A stretch of DNA of 64,000 nt, taken from RYN-230 sp963760405 (GTDB lineage Bacteria; Actinomycetota; Actinomycetes; Streptosporangiales; Streptosporangiaceae). How positions within the stretch are numbered: the first letter of the stretch is position 1; every line of letters starts with the position of its first letter. Below the pieces are notes generated by a model. The model did no database searches. It was not told the DNA's origin and saw only the letters and a list, made by a program, of their open reading frames with translations. Positions 16,388 through 24,992 of this stretch are shown here, piece after piece. The position numbers and the translations under genes were made by a program. The stretch spans positions 806,001-870,000 of the forward strand of contig CAVXCV010000002.1 in assembly GCA_963760405.1 (NCBI GenBank), given 5' to 3'.

Positions 16388-17896
16388 ATGACAGCGCGAA
16401 CGCTGAACGAGGCGGCTGAGCTCGACCCGGCCCTGATCGGGGCGGTAGCTGAGGGCCAGGTCATCCGGCTGGGGCCGGAGGTGCTGGCCGCGCTGGACCG
16501 CAGCTGCGCGCAAGCCCGTGACCTGCTCCGCCGTGGCGCTCAGGTGTACGGCGTGACCACCGGGATGGGCGGCCTGTCCGGTGTCCGGCTCAGCGCCGCC
16601 GAGCAGCTCCGGCACCAGCGGAACCTGCTGCTGGCCCGGGCCAGCGGTGGCGCTCCGTGGCTGGACGCCGCGGATGTACGGGCGATCTTCGCGGTCCGGC
16701 TGCGCACGTTCGTGTCCGGCGATGCCGGTGTCTCCGCCGCGCTCTGCCAGCGGCTGGTGGACATCCTGGACACGGGAATCGTCCCGGCGGTGCCGCGCAC
16801 CGGCGCGGGCAGCGCGGGCGAGATCATGCCGCTGGCCCACGCGTTCGGGCCGCTGGCCGGGCTCGGCCGGGTCCTGGCCGCCGGTGCGCGGGAGCCCGCG
16901 GCGCTGGCTGAGCCGGCCGCGGTGGCACCGGCTGGCCTGGCTACCCGGCCCGCCGCGGAGGTGCTGGCCGAACACGGGCTCGGCGAATACCGGCTCGGCC
17001 CCAAGGAGGGCATCGCGCTGCTGGCCGGGGTGCCCGGGGCGACCGCGCTGTCGCTGCGGCGGCTGGCTGAGGCCAGGGCCCTGGCCAGCCAGATGGAGAC
17101 CGCAGCCGCGCTGGCCATCGCCGCCGTCCGGGCGTCCCGGGATCCCTACCGCGCCGCCTGCGCCCGCGGCGACGACCTGCACGGCGAGGTGCTCGGCCGG
17201 CTCCGGCAGGCCATCGGCGACCTCGCCGAGCCCGCGGCCATCCAGGCGCCGGTGTCGTTCCGGGTGGCCGGCCCGGTGCTGACTCAGGTGCACCGGGCCA
17301 GCGCCGGGCTGGCCGCCGCGGTGCAGCGGGGGCTGGCCGGGGTGACGGACTCACCCGCACTGCTGGACGGCCGGTTCACCGGCACCGCGGGGTTCCACGG
17401 GATCGACCTGTCGGCGCACTGCGACCAGCTCACCGCCGCGCTCGCGCACGCGGCCGAGGTGTCCGCCGCGCGGGTCCACCGGCTGCTCGATCCGCGGGTG
17501 ACCGGCCTGCCCGCGCAGCTCGCCGCCACCCCGGGCCCGGATACCGGGCTGGTCACCGTGCACAAGCGGGCGGCCGGCGAGATCCACGCGCTGCGGCGGC
17601 TGGCCATCGCCACCCCAGCCGGGCTGATCGAGACCTCCGGCGGCCAGGAAGACGTGCAGTCGTTCGCCTGGGAGGCGGCCGAGACCCTGCGCCAGGCGCT
17701 GCGCCACACCAGGGCGGTCACCGCCTGCGAGCTGCTCACCGCCTACCAGGCGGTGGCGCTGTCCGGCCGCGCCGCCCCGCCGGGCTGCCGCCCCGCCCTG
17801 CGCTGGCTGACGCCGATCATCGGCCGGATCGACGGTGACCGGCCGTTCGGCGAGGACATCGAGCGGCTGCTCCAGGCCCGCTGGCCACCGGGATAG
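16388..17896 (+). CDS. MIO-less aromatic amino acid lyase homologue (HutH-like; candidate trimethylhistidine lyase)
   Basis: Member of the histidine/phenylalanine ammonia-lyase superfamily, 502 residues, normal length. The fold is recognisable from YGVTTGMGGLSGVRLS (catalytic Tyr54), RLGPKEGIALLAG, FTGTAGFHGIDLS, RVHRLLDPRVTGLP and SGGQEDVQSF (Glu421). The triad that cyclises to the MIO electrophile (Ala-Ser-Gly in GSVGASGDLAPLAH) is Ser142-Ala143-Gly144 here, in TGAGSAGEIMPLAH, so MIO cannot form. Other HAL residues are also changed: the SHAAG histidine is Arg84, and the INGTQ asparagine is Ala. As I recall, ergothionase, which removes trimethylamine from ergothioneine, is an MIO-less member of this superfamily. 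With a divergent betaine-type importer and hut genes nearby, a hercynine or ergothioneine lyase is a reasonable hypothesis, but an inactive paralogue cannot be excluded. Confidence 0.85.
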   Translation: MTARTLNEAAELDPALIGAVAEGQVIRLGPEVLAALDRSCAQARDLLRRGAQVYGVTTGMGGLSGVRLSAAEQLRHQRNLLLARASGGAPWLDAADVRAIFAVRLRTFVSGDAGVSAALCQRLVDILDTGIVPAVPRTGAGSAGEIMPLAHAFGPLAGLGRVLAAGAREPAALAEPAAVAPAGLATRPAAEVLAEHGLGEYRLGPKEGIALLAGVPGATALSLRRLAEARALASQMETAAALAIAAVRASRDPYRAACARGDDLHGEVLGRLRQAIGDLAEPAAIQAPVSFRVAGPVLTQVHRASAGLAAAVQRGLAGVTDSPALLDGRFTGTAGFHGIDLSAHCDQLTAALAHAAEVSAARVHRLLDPRVTGLPAQLAATPGPDTGLVTVHKRAAGEIHALRRLAIATPAGLIETSGGQEDVQSFAWEAAETLRQALRHTRAVTACELLTAYQAVALSGRAAPPGCRPALRWLTPIIGRIDGDRPFGEDIERLLQARWPPG

Positions 17897-18116
17897 CAGC
17901 GGCCAGGGCTGGACTGGGCTGGACTGGGCTGACGGCCGGGGCGGCTCCCGCCGGGCCGGGCGGACCAGGAATAATGGCTGGTTCACGCCTGTTGATGAGC
18001 AGTCCGCCCGGCGCGTGGCCGGCCCGGCGCGCGGCGTGCGGCACACGCCGGCCGGTAGCCGGGGACCGCGGGCCAGCATCCGGCCGGACCGGACACCAAC
18101 ACTCCAGGGACTCAGG

Positions 18117-18856
18117 ATGACTGCTGCCAGCGAGGCCAAGAGCGGCAAGAGCGAGATGCACGGGCACGAGCACAAGGACGTGTCCGGCGGCTGGCTACGC
18201 CCCGCCGTGTTCGGCGCCATGGACGGGCTGGTCACCAACGTCTCGCTGATCGCGGGAGTGGGGCCGGCTCAGCCGGACCGGGGGGTCACCGCACCTCATC
18301 GTGCTGACCGGGCTGGCGGGCCTGGCCGCGGGCGCGTTCTCCATGGCGACCGGCGAGTTCGTCTCGGTCTCCTCGCAGAACGAGCTGGTCGGCGCCGAGG
18401 TCAACAAGGAACGCCTGGAGCTGCAGAACAATCCCGAGTCCGAGCTCCGTGAGCTGGCGGGCACCTTCCGCCGCCAGGGCGTCGAGCCCAAGCTGGCCAC
18501 CGAGGTCGCCCGGCAGATCTCGGTGCATCTCGACCATGCCCTCGACGTGCATGTGCGCGAGGAACTCGGGGTGGACCACCGCGATCTGCCGTCGCCGTGG
18601 ACGGCTGCTGGCGCGTCGCTGCATCACGTTCTCGATCGGCGCGCTGATCCCGCTGCTGCCCTACCTGTTCGGGCTCGACATGCTGGGGGTGGCCCTGGGC
18701 CTGGCCGCCGTGGCCGCGTTCGTCGGCGGCGGGCTGGTGGCCCGGCTCACCGACCGGCCGTTCCTCCGCGGTGCGCTGCGCCAGCTGCTGCTCGGGGCGG
18801 CCGCGGCGGGCGCCACGTTCCTGATCGGCCTGGCCGTCGGCGCCGGCGTGTCCTGA
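18117..18856 (+). pseudogene. VIT1/CCC1 family transporter, two frameshifts
   Basis: Membrane transporter of the VIT1/CCC1 family, members of which move iron or manganese out of the cytosol. The start GWLRPAVFGAMDGLVTNVSL, the central GLAAGAFSMATGEFVSVSSQ and the C-terminal SIGALIPLLPYLFGLDML with the final glycine-rich helices are all present, but in three different frames. The frame shifts once near 18262, before the IVLTGLAGLAAG segment, and again near 18619, after LPSPWTAAGAS. The cytoplasmic helical domain between them (NPESELRELAGTFRRQGVEP) is intact. All conserved segments survive, so sequencing or assembly indels are at least as likely as true decay. The ATG at 18117 follows a CAGG sequence. 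Confidence 0.82.
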
Positions 18857-18918
18857 GGGCGGCGTGATCGGGGCGGCGAATTGACCGGCTGCCGGAATTG
18901 ACCGGCAGCCAGCGGCGG

Positions 18919-19950
18919 TTACCAGGCTTCCAGGCCGAAGGACTCGTCCTCGTGACCGCCGCCGGACAGCAGCTTCAGGTCGGACTCGACCATCATGGTG
19001 ATCAGCTCATCGAAACCGGTCTTCGGCTCCCAGCCGAGCCGCTCCGCGACCTTGGCCGGGTTGGCGCACAACTGGTCCACCTCGGCAGGCCGGACAAAGG
19101 CCGCGTCGCAGGTGACGTGCTCGCGCCAGTCCAGGCCGGCCACCTCGAAGGCCCGGTCGACGAGTTCCTCCACGGTGTGCGTGACGCCGGTGCCCACCAC
19201 GTAGTCCTCGGGCTCGGCCGCCGCCAGCATCAGGTGCATGGCCTGCACGTAGTCCGCGGCGAACCCCCAGTCCCGGCGGGCCCACATGGTGCCCAGCCGC
19301 AGCTGCCGGTCCAGGCCGAGCTTGATCCGCGCCACGCCCAGCGACACCTTGCGGCTGACGAACTCCGCACCGCGCCGCGGCGACTCGTGGTTGAACAGGA
19401 TCCCGGACACCGCGTACATCCCGTAGGACTCGCGGTAGTTCTGGGTCAGGTGATGCCCGTACGCCTTGGCCACCCCGTACGGGCTGCGCGGGTGGAACGG
19501 GGTCCGCTCGTCCTGCGGGGTCTCCCGGACCTTGCCGAACATCTCCGACGAGGACGCCTGGTAGAACCGGATCTGGCTGCCCTGGGGCGTGCGCGACCCG
19601 CTGATCCCGCTGCACACCCGGATCGCCTCCAGCACCCGCAGCACGCCCAGGCCGGTGACCTCACCGGTGAGCTCGGCTTGCTGCCAGGACATGGGCACGT
19701 AGGAGATCGCGGCCAGGTTATAGACCTCATCCGGCTGGACCCGCTCCACCGCGGAGATCAGGCTGCCCTGGTCCAGCAGGTCACCGCGGACCAGCCGGAT
19801 GTCGCCGAGCAGCTCGCGGACCCGGCGGACCCGCGGGTTGGACTGCCCGCGGACCAGCCCCCACACCTCGTAGCCCTGCGCCAGTAGGTACTCGGCGAGA
19901 TAAGAGCCGTCCTGGCCGGTGATCCCGGTGATCAGTGCGCGCTTCGTCAG
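18919..19950 (-). CDS. gmd: GDP-mannose 4,6-dehydratase
   Basis: NADP-dependent short-chain dehydratase converting GDP-D-mannose to GDP-4-keto-6-deoxymannose, precursor of deoxyhexoses such as fucose and rhamnose. The nucleotide loop is GITGQDGSYLAEYLL, the catalytic serine region ASSSEMFG and the Tyr-x3-Lys motif SPYGVAKAYGH, followed by LFNHESPRRG. The conserved protein starts at KRALITG. The best-placed codon is a CTG at 19950 preceded by GGAGG; in-frame GTGs at 20025 and 20112 would add a basic tail, so the start is uncertain. It is divergent from the glycosyltransferase gene at 20142, with which it probably cooperates in making a surface or secreted glycan. Confidence 0.92.
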   Translation of the reverse strand: MTKRALITGITGQDGSYLAEYLLAQGYEVWGLVRGQSNPRVRRVRELLGDIRLVRGDLLDQGSLISAVERVQPDEVYNLAAISYVPMSWQQAELTGEVTGLGVLRVLEAIRVCSGISGSRTPQGSQIRFYQASSSEMFGKVRETPQDERTPFHPRSPYGVAKAYGHHLTQNYRESYGMYAVSGILFNHESPRRGAEFVSRKVSLGVARIKLGLDRQLRLGTMWARRDWGFAADYVQAMHLMLAAAEPEDYVVGTGVTHTVEELVDRAFEVAGLDWREHVTCDAAFVRPAEVDQLCANPAKVAERLGWEPKTGFDELITMMVESDLKLLSGGGHEDESFGLEAW

Positions 19951-20141
19951 CGGAGCCTCCGTCCTGGCCCGGGCAAGCCACCTCGGGGTACGTCGGCGCA
20001 GCTTACCGGGCGGGCCCGTCCCCACCCCGGCCGGTGGTCTACCCGATGGTAATGTTCGCTGCCTAACCGGCCGCGCGGGCGGGCCACCTCGGGCACCCTG
20101 GGGACTGTGCACAGCTAGCGGGACGAGAGGGGCAGACCTGC

Positions 20142-21404
20142 GTGATGAGCATGGATCACCCGCTGCGCGTCGCGCTGCTGTCCTACCGCAGCAAGCCGCA
20201 CTGCGGCGGGCAGGGCATCTACCTCCGGCACCTGTCCCGTGAGCTGGCTGCGCTCGGGCATCAGGTGGAGGTGTTCTCCGGCCAGCCCTACCCTGAGCTG
20301 GAACCGGGCCCGGTGCTGCGCGAAGTGCCCAGCCTGGACCTGTACGCCGACGAGAACCCGTTCCGCACGCCGCGGCTGAGCGAATACCGGGACTGGATCG
20401 ACGTGCTCGAGTTCGCCACGATGAAGACGGGCGCGTTCCCGGAGCCGCTGACCTTCAGCCTGCGTGCGCTGCGTGCGCTGCGCGCCCGCCGGGCCGACTT
20501 CGACCTGGTGCACGACAACCAGGTGCTCGCCTACGGCCTGCTCGGCCTGGCCCGGGCCGGCCTGCCGCTGGTGACCAGCATCCACCACCCGATCAGCGTG
20601 GACCGGCGGATCGAGCTGGCCGCGGCCCGCCGCTGGGACCGGGTGGGCAAGTGGCGCTGGTACTCGTTCGTCCGGATGCAGGGCCGGGTGGCGCGCCGGG
20701 CCGGGCCGGTGCTGACCGCCTCGCAGGCCTCCCGCTCCGACATCATCCAGGATTTCCGGGTCGCCCCGGACAACGTGCATGTGATCCCGCTCGGCGTGGA
20801 CACCCGGCTGTTCCACCCCCGGGAGGCACCCCGCGAGCCCGGCCTGATCGTGGCCGTGGCCAGCGCGGACTCCCCGCTGAAGGGGATAGCCACGCTGCTC
20901 CAGGCGGTGGCCAAGATCACTGTGGAGCGGGAGGCGCGGCTGATCGTGGTGGGCCGGGCCGCGCCGGGCGGCCCCACCGAGCGGCTGGTGGGCGAGCTCG
21001 CCCTGGGCGACCGGGTCCGGTTCGTGTCCGGGATCAGCGATACCGAACTGGCCGAGCTGGCCGCACGGGCCGAGATCGCGGTGGTGCCATCGCTGTATGA
21101 GGGGTTTTCGTTGCCGGCCGTTGAGCACATGGCCTCGGGGACCCCGCTGATCGCCAGCCGCACTGGCGCGCTGCCCGAAGTGACCGGGGACGCCGCGGTA
21201 CTGGTCGAGCCCGGGGATGCGGAGGCGCTGGCCGCGGCCCTGCGTGAGCTGCTCGATTCCCCGGCCGGGCGGGCCCGGCTGGGCGCGGCGGCCTGGCAGC
21301 GGGTGCAGGAGCGGTTCGCCTGGAGCGCGGTGGCCCGGGCCACCGTCGAGCGGTACCGGGCCGCGATCGCCGATTTCCAGGGCGGGCCGCATGCTGACCG
21401 TTGA
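20142..21404 (+). CDS. Glycosyltransferase family 4 protein
   Basis: Retaining GT-B fold glycosyltransferase of 420 residues. The N-terminal domain begins VALLSYRSKPHCGGQGIYLR, the glycine-rich acceptor loop of GT4 enzymes. The C-terminal nucleotide-sugar domain holds IPLGVDTRLFHP, the conserved lysine in ADSPLKGI and the E-x7-E motif in SLYEGFSLPAVEHMASG. The start could be GTG 20142 or the ATG at 20145. Its last 14 bases overlap the next gene, a methyltransferase, so the two are coupled. Donor and acceptor are unknown; GDP-6-deoxyhexose from the neighbouring dehydratase is a plausible donor. Confidence 0.92.
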   Translation: MMSMDHPLRVALLSYRSKPHCGGQGIYLRHLSRELAALGHQVEVFSGQPYPELEPGPVLREVPSLDLYADENPFRTPRLSEYRDWIDVLEFATMKTGAFPEPLTFSLRALRALRARRADFDLVHDNQVLAYGLLGLARAGLPLVTSIHHPISVDRRIELAAARRWDRVGKWRWYSFVRMQGRVARRAGPVLTASQASRSDIIQDFRVAPDNVHVIPLGVDTRLFHPREAPREPGLIVAVASADSPLKGIATLLQAVAKITVEREARLIVVGRAAPGGPTERLVGELALGDRVRFVSGISDTELAELAARAEIAVVPSLYEGFSLPAVEHMASGTPLIASRTGALPEVTGDAAVLVEPGDAEALAAALRELLDSPAGRARLGAAAWQRVQERFAWSAVARATVERYRAAIADFQGGPHADR

Positions 21405-22158
21405 CTTCCGGCGGCTGCCGGTGGGCTCCGGTGACCAGCTGCTCGACCTGGGCTGCGGCGCCGGGCGGCATGCGTTCGAGGCGTACCGGCGCGGCGCGCA
21501 CGTGGTGGCGCTGGACGCCGATCCCGGCGAGCTGCGCGGCGTCGGCGAGATACTGGCGGCCATGCAGGAAGCTGGCGAGGCGCCCGCGGCGGCCAGCGCG
21601 CGGACCGTGTGCGGCGACGCCACCGCGATGCCGTTCGGCGACGCCGCGTTCGACCGGATCATCGCCGCCGAGGTGCTCGAGCACATCCCCGCGGACACCC
21701 GCGCGATCCGCGAGATCGCCCGGGTGCTGCGGCCGGGCGGGCAGCTGGCGGTCACCGTGCCCGCGTGGCTGCCGGAGCGGGTCTGCTGGGCGCTGTCCGA
21801 CGACTACCACAACACCCCCGGCGGGCATGTGCGCATCTACACCCGGGCGGAGCTGGAGGCCAAGCTCAGCCAGGCCGGGCTGCGGGTCGGCGGGCACCAC
21901 CACGCGCACGGGCTGCACTCCCCGTACTGGTGGCTGAAGTGCGCGGTCGGCGTGCACGACGACGATCACCCGCTGGCCCGGGCCTACCACCGGCTGCTGG
22001 TGTGGGACATCATGCAGCGCCCGGCGGCCACCCGGGCCGCCGAGCGGGCGCTGAACCCGCTCGTCGGCAAGAGCCTGGTCGTCTACGCGGAAAAACCGGC
22101 CCTGCCCCGCCGCACCCGGGTGCGGCCCCGGCCTGAGCGGGCGCATGCCACCGCATGA
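21391..22158 (+). CDS. Class I SAM-dependent methyltransferase
   Basis: Methyltransferase of the Methyltransf_11 type, 255 residues. Motif I is LLDLGCGAGRHAFEAYRRGA, the acidic motif II loop VVALDADPGEL, the post-I motif RIIAAEVLEHI and VLRPGGQLAVTVPAW. The C-terminal part HVRIYTRAELEAKLSQAGL is typical. The ATG at 21391 overlaps the glycosyltransferase stop, and its own 3' end overlaps the next gene by 14 bases, so the three genes form one transcription unit. The acceptor is unknown, possibly a glycoside or quinone-like product of the cluster. Confidence 0.9.
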   Translation: MLTVDFRRLPVGSGDQLLDLGCGAGRHAFEAYRRGAHVVALDADPGELRGVGEILAAMQEAGEAPAAASARTVCGDATAMPFGDAAFDRIIAAEVLEHIPADTRAIREIARVLRPGGQLAVTVPAWLPERVCWALSDDYHNTPGGHVRIYTRAELEAKLSQAGLRVGGHHHAHGLHSPYWWLKCAVGVHDDDHPLARAYHRLLVWDIMQRPAATRAAERALNPLVGKSLVVYAEKPALPRRTRVRPRPERAHATA

Positions 22159-23616
22159 CATGCCGGCCAGCACGGCCGCTGCCACCGCGCTGCCCGCATC
22201 CGCGCCGGGCGTCCCGGCGCCCCCGGGGGTCCCGGGGGTCCCAGGGGTTCCGGGCGTCCCGGGGGTCCCGGGCATCCTGACCGCAGCCGAGGTCCTGGCC
22301 ACCGGCGAGCACATCGCCGCCCGGCAGGAACCGTGCGGGGCGATCAGCTGGCCGGACGGGCACACCGACGCCTGGAATCACGTCGAGTGCGCGATGGCAC
22401 TGTCCGTGTGCGGGCTGCGGGGCGCCGCCCGGCAGGCCTATGACTGGCTCCGGCAGGCGCAGCGCGCGGACGGCTCCTGGCCGAAACAGACCGAGGCGGG
22501 GGTGATCACCGACCCGGCGGCCGAGACCAACCAGGCGGCCTACGTCGCCGTAGGCACCTGGCACGAGTTCCAGGTCACCGGCGACCTGGGCTTCGCCGCG
22601 CAGATGTGGCCGACGGTCCGCCGGGCGATCGAGTTCGTGCTGGCGTTGCAGACCCCGCGCGGCGAGATCTCCTGGGAGGTGGCAGCGGACGGGACACCGG
22701 CCAGCTATGCGCTGCTCGCCGGGTGCTCCAGTACCTACCAGAGCCTGCGCTGCGCCGCCTGGCTCGCCGAGCTGCTCGGCGACCCCCAACCCGGCTGGGA
22801 ACTCGCCGCCCGTCGCCTGGGCCACGTGGTCCGCTGCCACCCGGAGGCGTTCGCGGACAAGAGCCGGTTCTCCATGGACTGGTACTACCCGGTGCTGGCC
22901 GGGCCGGTCCGCGGCCCCGCGGCGCTGGCCCGGCTGGACAGCCAGTGGGACGCGTTCGTGCTGCCCGGCCTGGGCACCCGGTGCGTGGTGGATCAGCCGT
23001 GGGTCACCGGCGCCGAAACCTGTGAGCTGGCGCTGGCTCTGGACGCGGTGGGGGACCGGGCCCGGGCGTTGCGGGTGTATGCGGACGCCCAGCATCTGCG
23101 GGACGCCGACGGGGGCTACTGGACTGGCTGGCAGTTCGCGAACCAGGAGCATTTCCCGGCCGAGCGCAGCAGCTGGACGGCGGCCGCGATGATCCTGGCC
23201 GCCGACACGCTGTCCAGCGGCACGGGCGGTTCGGGCGGCCACGCCGGTTCGGGCGGTTCGGGCGGCACGGGCGGCACGGGCGGCCCCGCCGGTTCGGGCG
23301 GCCACGCCGGTTCGGGCGGTTCGGCGGCACGGGCGGCACGGGCGGCCCCGCCGGTTCGGGCGGCACCGCCGGTGCGGGCGGTTCGGGCGGCACGGGCGGC
23401 CCCGCCGGTTCGGGCGGCACCCGGGCCTCGGGCGGCACCGCCGGCACCCGGGCCTCAGGCGGCACCGCGGGCACCCGGGCCTCAGGCGGCACCGCCGGTG
23501 CCGGGGCCACTGGCGGCACCGGCGGTTCCACGCTGTTCCGCGAGGCCGGTTCCGCTGTCCCGCTCACCGATCCCCCTAACCCCGCTGCCTGCGGCTGCGC
23601 TGCCCGCCCGGCCTGA
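22145..23616 (+). CDS. Prenyltransferase-like alpha/alpha-barrel protein with Gly-rich tail (frameshifted)
   Basis: Protein of the type annotated prenyltransferase/squalene-oxidase repeat in actinobacteria. After a Pro-Gly-Val-rich start comes an all-helical domain of about 340 residues with repeated aromatic-rich turns such as GAISWPDGHTDAWNHVECA, AQRADGSWPKQ, WYYPVLAGPVRG and DGGYWTGWQFANQEHFPAE, as in terpene cyclases or GH-type (alpha/alpha)6 barrels. The end is a low-complexity Gly-Gly-Ser/Thr/Ala tail. In the repeat near 23320-23328 one G of the otherwise regular TTCGGGCGGC is missing; restoring it carries the Gly-rich frame on to a TGA at 23614. The enzyme activity is unproven. It overlaps the methyltransferase gene and belongs to the same operon. 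Confidence 0.75.
22213..22272. repeat. Collagen-like PGV repeat coding segment
   Basis: Short imperfect repeats of GGGGTCCC type encode (Pro-Gly-Val)n at the N-terminus of the prenyltransferase-like protein. Tracts like this are prone to indels in sequencing and in the cell. Confidence 0.6.
23217..23545. repeat. Gly-rich (GGTGG/GGSGG) coding repeat
   Basis: About 330 bases of imperfect units of GGCGGCACG, GGCGGTTCG and GGCCCCGCCGGTTCG encode a PGRS-like glycine-rich tail. A one-base irregularity at 23320-23328 breaks the frame. Confidence 0.75.
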
Positions 23617-23984
23617 CCGCCGGCTCCCGGCTCCCGGCTCCCGGCCGACCATGATCGTGGTGCGCGAGTGTGCGGATAAGCATCAAATGCACCTGGTATC
23701 GCCGGATAGTTGGCAGCGGCTACCGCCGGAGCTCAGTCCTGAGGCGTACGAGGCGAATGAGGCGCCAGAGGCGAACGAGGCGTCTGGGGCGGCTTCGGCA
23801 TCGACCTCACCCGATCACGAAAACAACACCAGCCTCATCAGCCACGCTCACTTCACTTCACGTGGCTATGTGGTGGGGAATGCATCGTATTTGCACAATC
23901 GCCACCACATAGGGCATGAGGCGGGTGCTCGCACCGGGACGGGTGACGTGCCCCGGCGCGGGCACCGGCACCGGCACCGGGGCG
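23617..23984. other. Intergenic region with inverted repeat
   Basis: A gap of 368 bases between convergent genes, less GC-rich than its surroundings, with no credible gene. It holds short GAGGCG-AA repeats at 23740-23790 and an 11-bp perfect inverted repeat, CTATGTGGTGG at 23866-23876 and its complement at 23902-23912, separated by 25 bases. This could be a bidirectional terminator with a long loop or a protein site. Confidence 0.5.
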
Positions 23985-24617
23985 TCAGGCGGTGCGTTCC
24001 AGGACACGGAGCGAGCCGTGCACGCCAACCTCGGTGAACTCGCCGGATTCCAGGGCACGGCAGTAGATCCGGTAGGGCGCCTGGCCGCCGTCGGCCGGGT
24101 CGGGGAACACGTCGTGGATGGCGAGCGCACCACCGCGGCGGATCTTCGGGGCCCAGTTCGCGTAGTCGGCCTGGGCGGCAGCGTCGGTGTGCCCGCCGTC
24201 GATGAACAGCATCCCGAGCGGTGCCAGCCACAGCCCGGCGACCTGGGCGGACCGGCCCACCACGGCTACGATCGTGTCCTCCAGGCCGGCCGCGGCGATC
24301 GTGGCCCGGAACCCCGGCAACGTATCCAGCAACCCGGTCTGCTCATCCACCAGCGACGGGTCGTGGTACTCCCAGCCCGGCTGGTTCTCCTCGGAGCCGC
24401 GATGGTGATCCACAGTGATCACCAGCTGGCCGGCCTCGCGGGCCGCGGCGGCCAGGTAGATCGTGGACTTGCCGCAGTAGGTGCCGATCTCCAGGACCGG
24501 CCCCCGGGACGCGTAGGCAGCGGCGGTCTGGAACAGGGCCAGCCCTTCGGCGGGTGGCATGAAGCCCTTGGCCGCCTCGGCCGCCTGCTGCAATACCGTG
24601 GGCATCCCTGGCGTCAT
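23985..24617 (-). CDS. Class I SAM-dependent O-methyltransferase-like protein
   Basis: Methyltransferase of 210 residues of the Methyltransf_24/O-methyltransferase type. The SAM loop is GPVLEIGTYCGKSTIYLAAA, followed by VITVDHHRGSEEN (motif II), the GMLFIDGGHTDAAAQADYAN loop carrying metal-type acidic residues, and RRGGALAIHDVFPDP. The ATG at 24617 lies downstream of a GGAGGAAGG stretch and begins the conserved part; in-frame codons further upstream run into the divergent ferredoxin gene. The substrate is unknown. It is divergent from the ferredoxin and convergent with the glycosyltransferase operon, of which it may be a functional part. Confidence 0.88.
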   Translation of the reverse strand: MTPGMPTVLQQAAEAAKGFMPPAEGLALFQTAAAYASRGPVLEIGTYCGKSTIYLAAAAREAGQLVITVDHHRGSEENQPGWEYHDPSLVDEQTGLLDTLPGFRATIAAAGLEDTIVAVVGRSAQVAGLWLAPLGMLFIDGGHTDAAAQADYANWAPKIRRGGALAIHDVFPDPADGGQAPYRIYCRALESGEFTEVGVHGSLRVLERTA

Positions 24618-24720
24618 AGGTCCGCCTTCCTCCGCGCTGGTCCGGTGCGGTAGTCCTGAGCCAGCGGTATTCGGCACAGCAGCATTGTTGAGCACAGCGG
24701 ACCGCGAAGGAGGCACCGCG

Positions 24721-24912
24721 ATGAGGGTGACGGTCGATCGCGAGTTGTGCGAGGCCAACGGCGTGTGCGCTGGCCTGGCGCCGGGGGTCTTCGACCTGGA
24801 CGAGGAAGACTACCTGCATATCCGGCAGCCGGAGGTGCCGGCCGGGCAGGCGGATGCGGTCCGGCGGGCCGTGGCGTCCTGCCCGAAGCAGGCCCTCCAG
24901 GCGGCGGACTAA
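24721..24912 (+). CDS. Short ferredoxin, [3Fe-4S] type
   Basis: 63-residue ferredoxin of the kind that feeds electrons to actinobacterial cytochromes P450. Cysteines are at the positions LCEANGVC (Cys10, Cys16) and in ASCPKQAL near the C-terminus; the second position of the canonical CxxCxxC is absent (Ala/Gly), which favours a [3Fe-4S] cluster. The ATG at 24721 has GGAGG eight bases upstream. No P450 is adjacent. It is divergent from the methyltransferase at 24617. Confidence 0.88.
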   Translation: MRVTVDRELCEANGVCAGLAPGVFDLDEEDYLHIRQPEVPAGQADAVRRAVASCPKQALQAAD

Positions 24913-24992
24913 CCAGGCGGCGGGCCGAGCCGGGCGGCGGGCCGAGCCGGGCGGCGGGCTGGCCGCTGGGCGGCCCGGACGCTCACCGCCGG

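Noticed and set aside
16174..16464. N-terminal extension of the importer ATPase into the HutH-like gene
   Set aside because: It would cross the divergent promoter and overlap the lyase gene; the conserved ATPase begins at the TTG with a ribosome site at 16173.
16634..16645. ARASGG in the HutH-like protein as the missing Ala-Ser-Gly MIO triad
   Set aside because: It aligns with the SHAAG substrate-binding segment near residue 84, about 60 residues before the MIO position, and cannot serve as the MIO loop.
23217..23545. CRISPR-like array in the Gly-rich repeat
   Set aside because: Units are short, imperfect and without spacers; they keep a coding frame and encode a Gly-rich tail.
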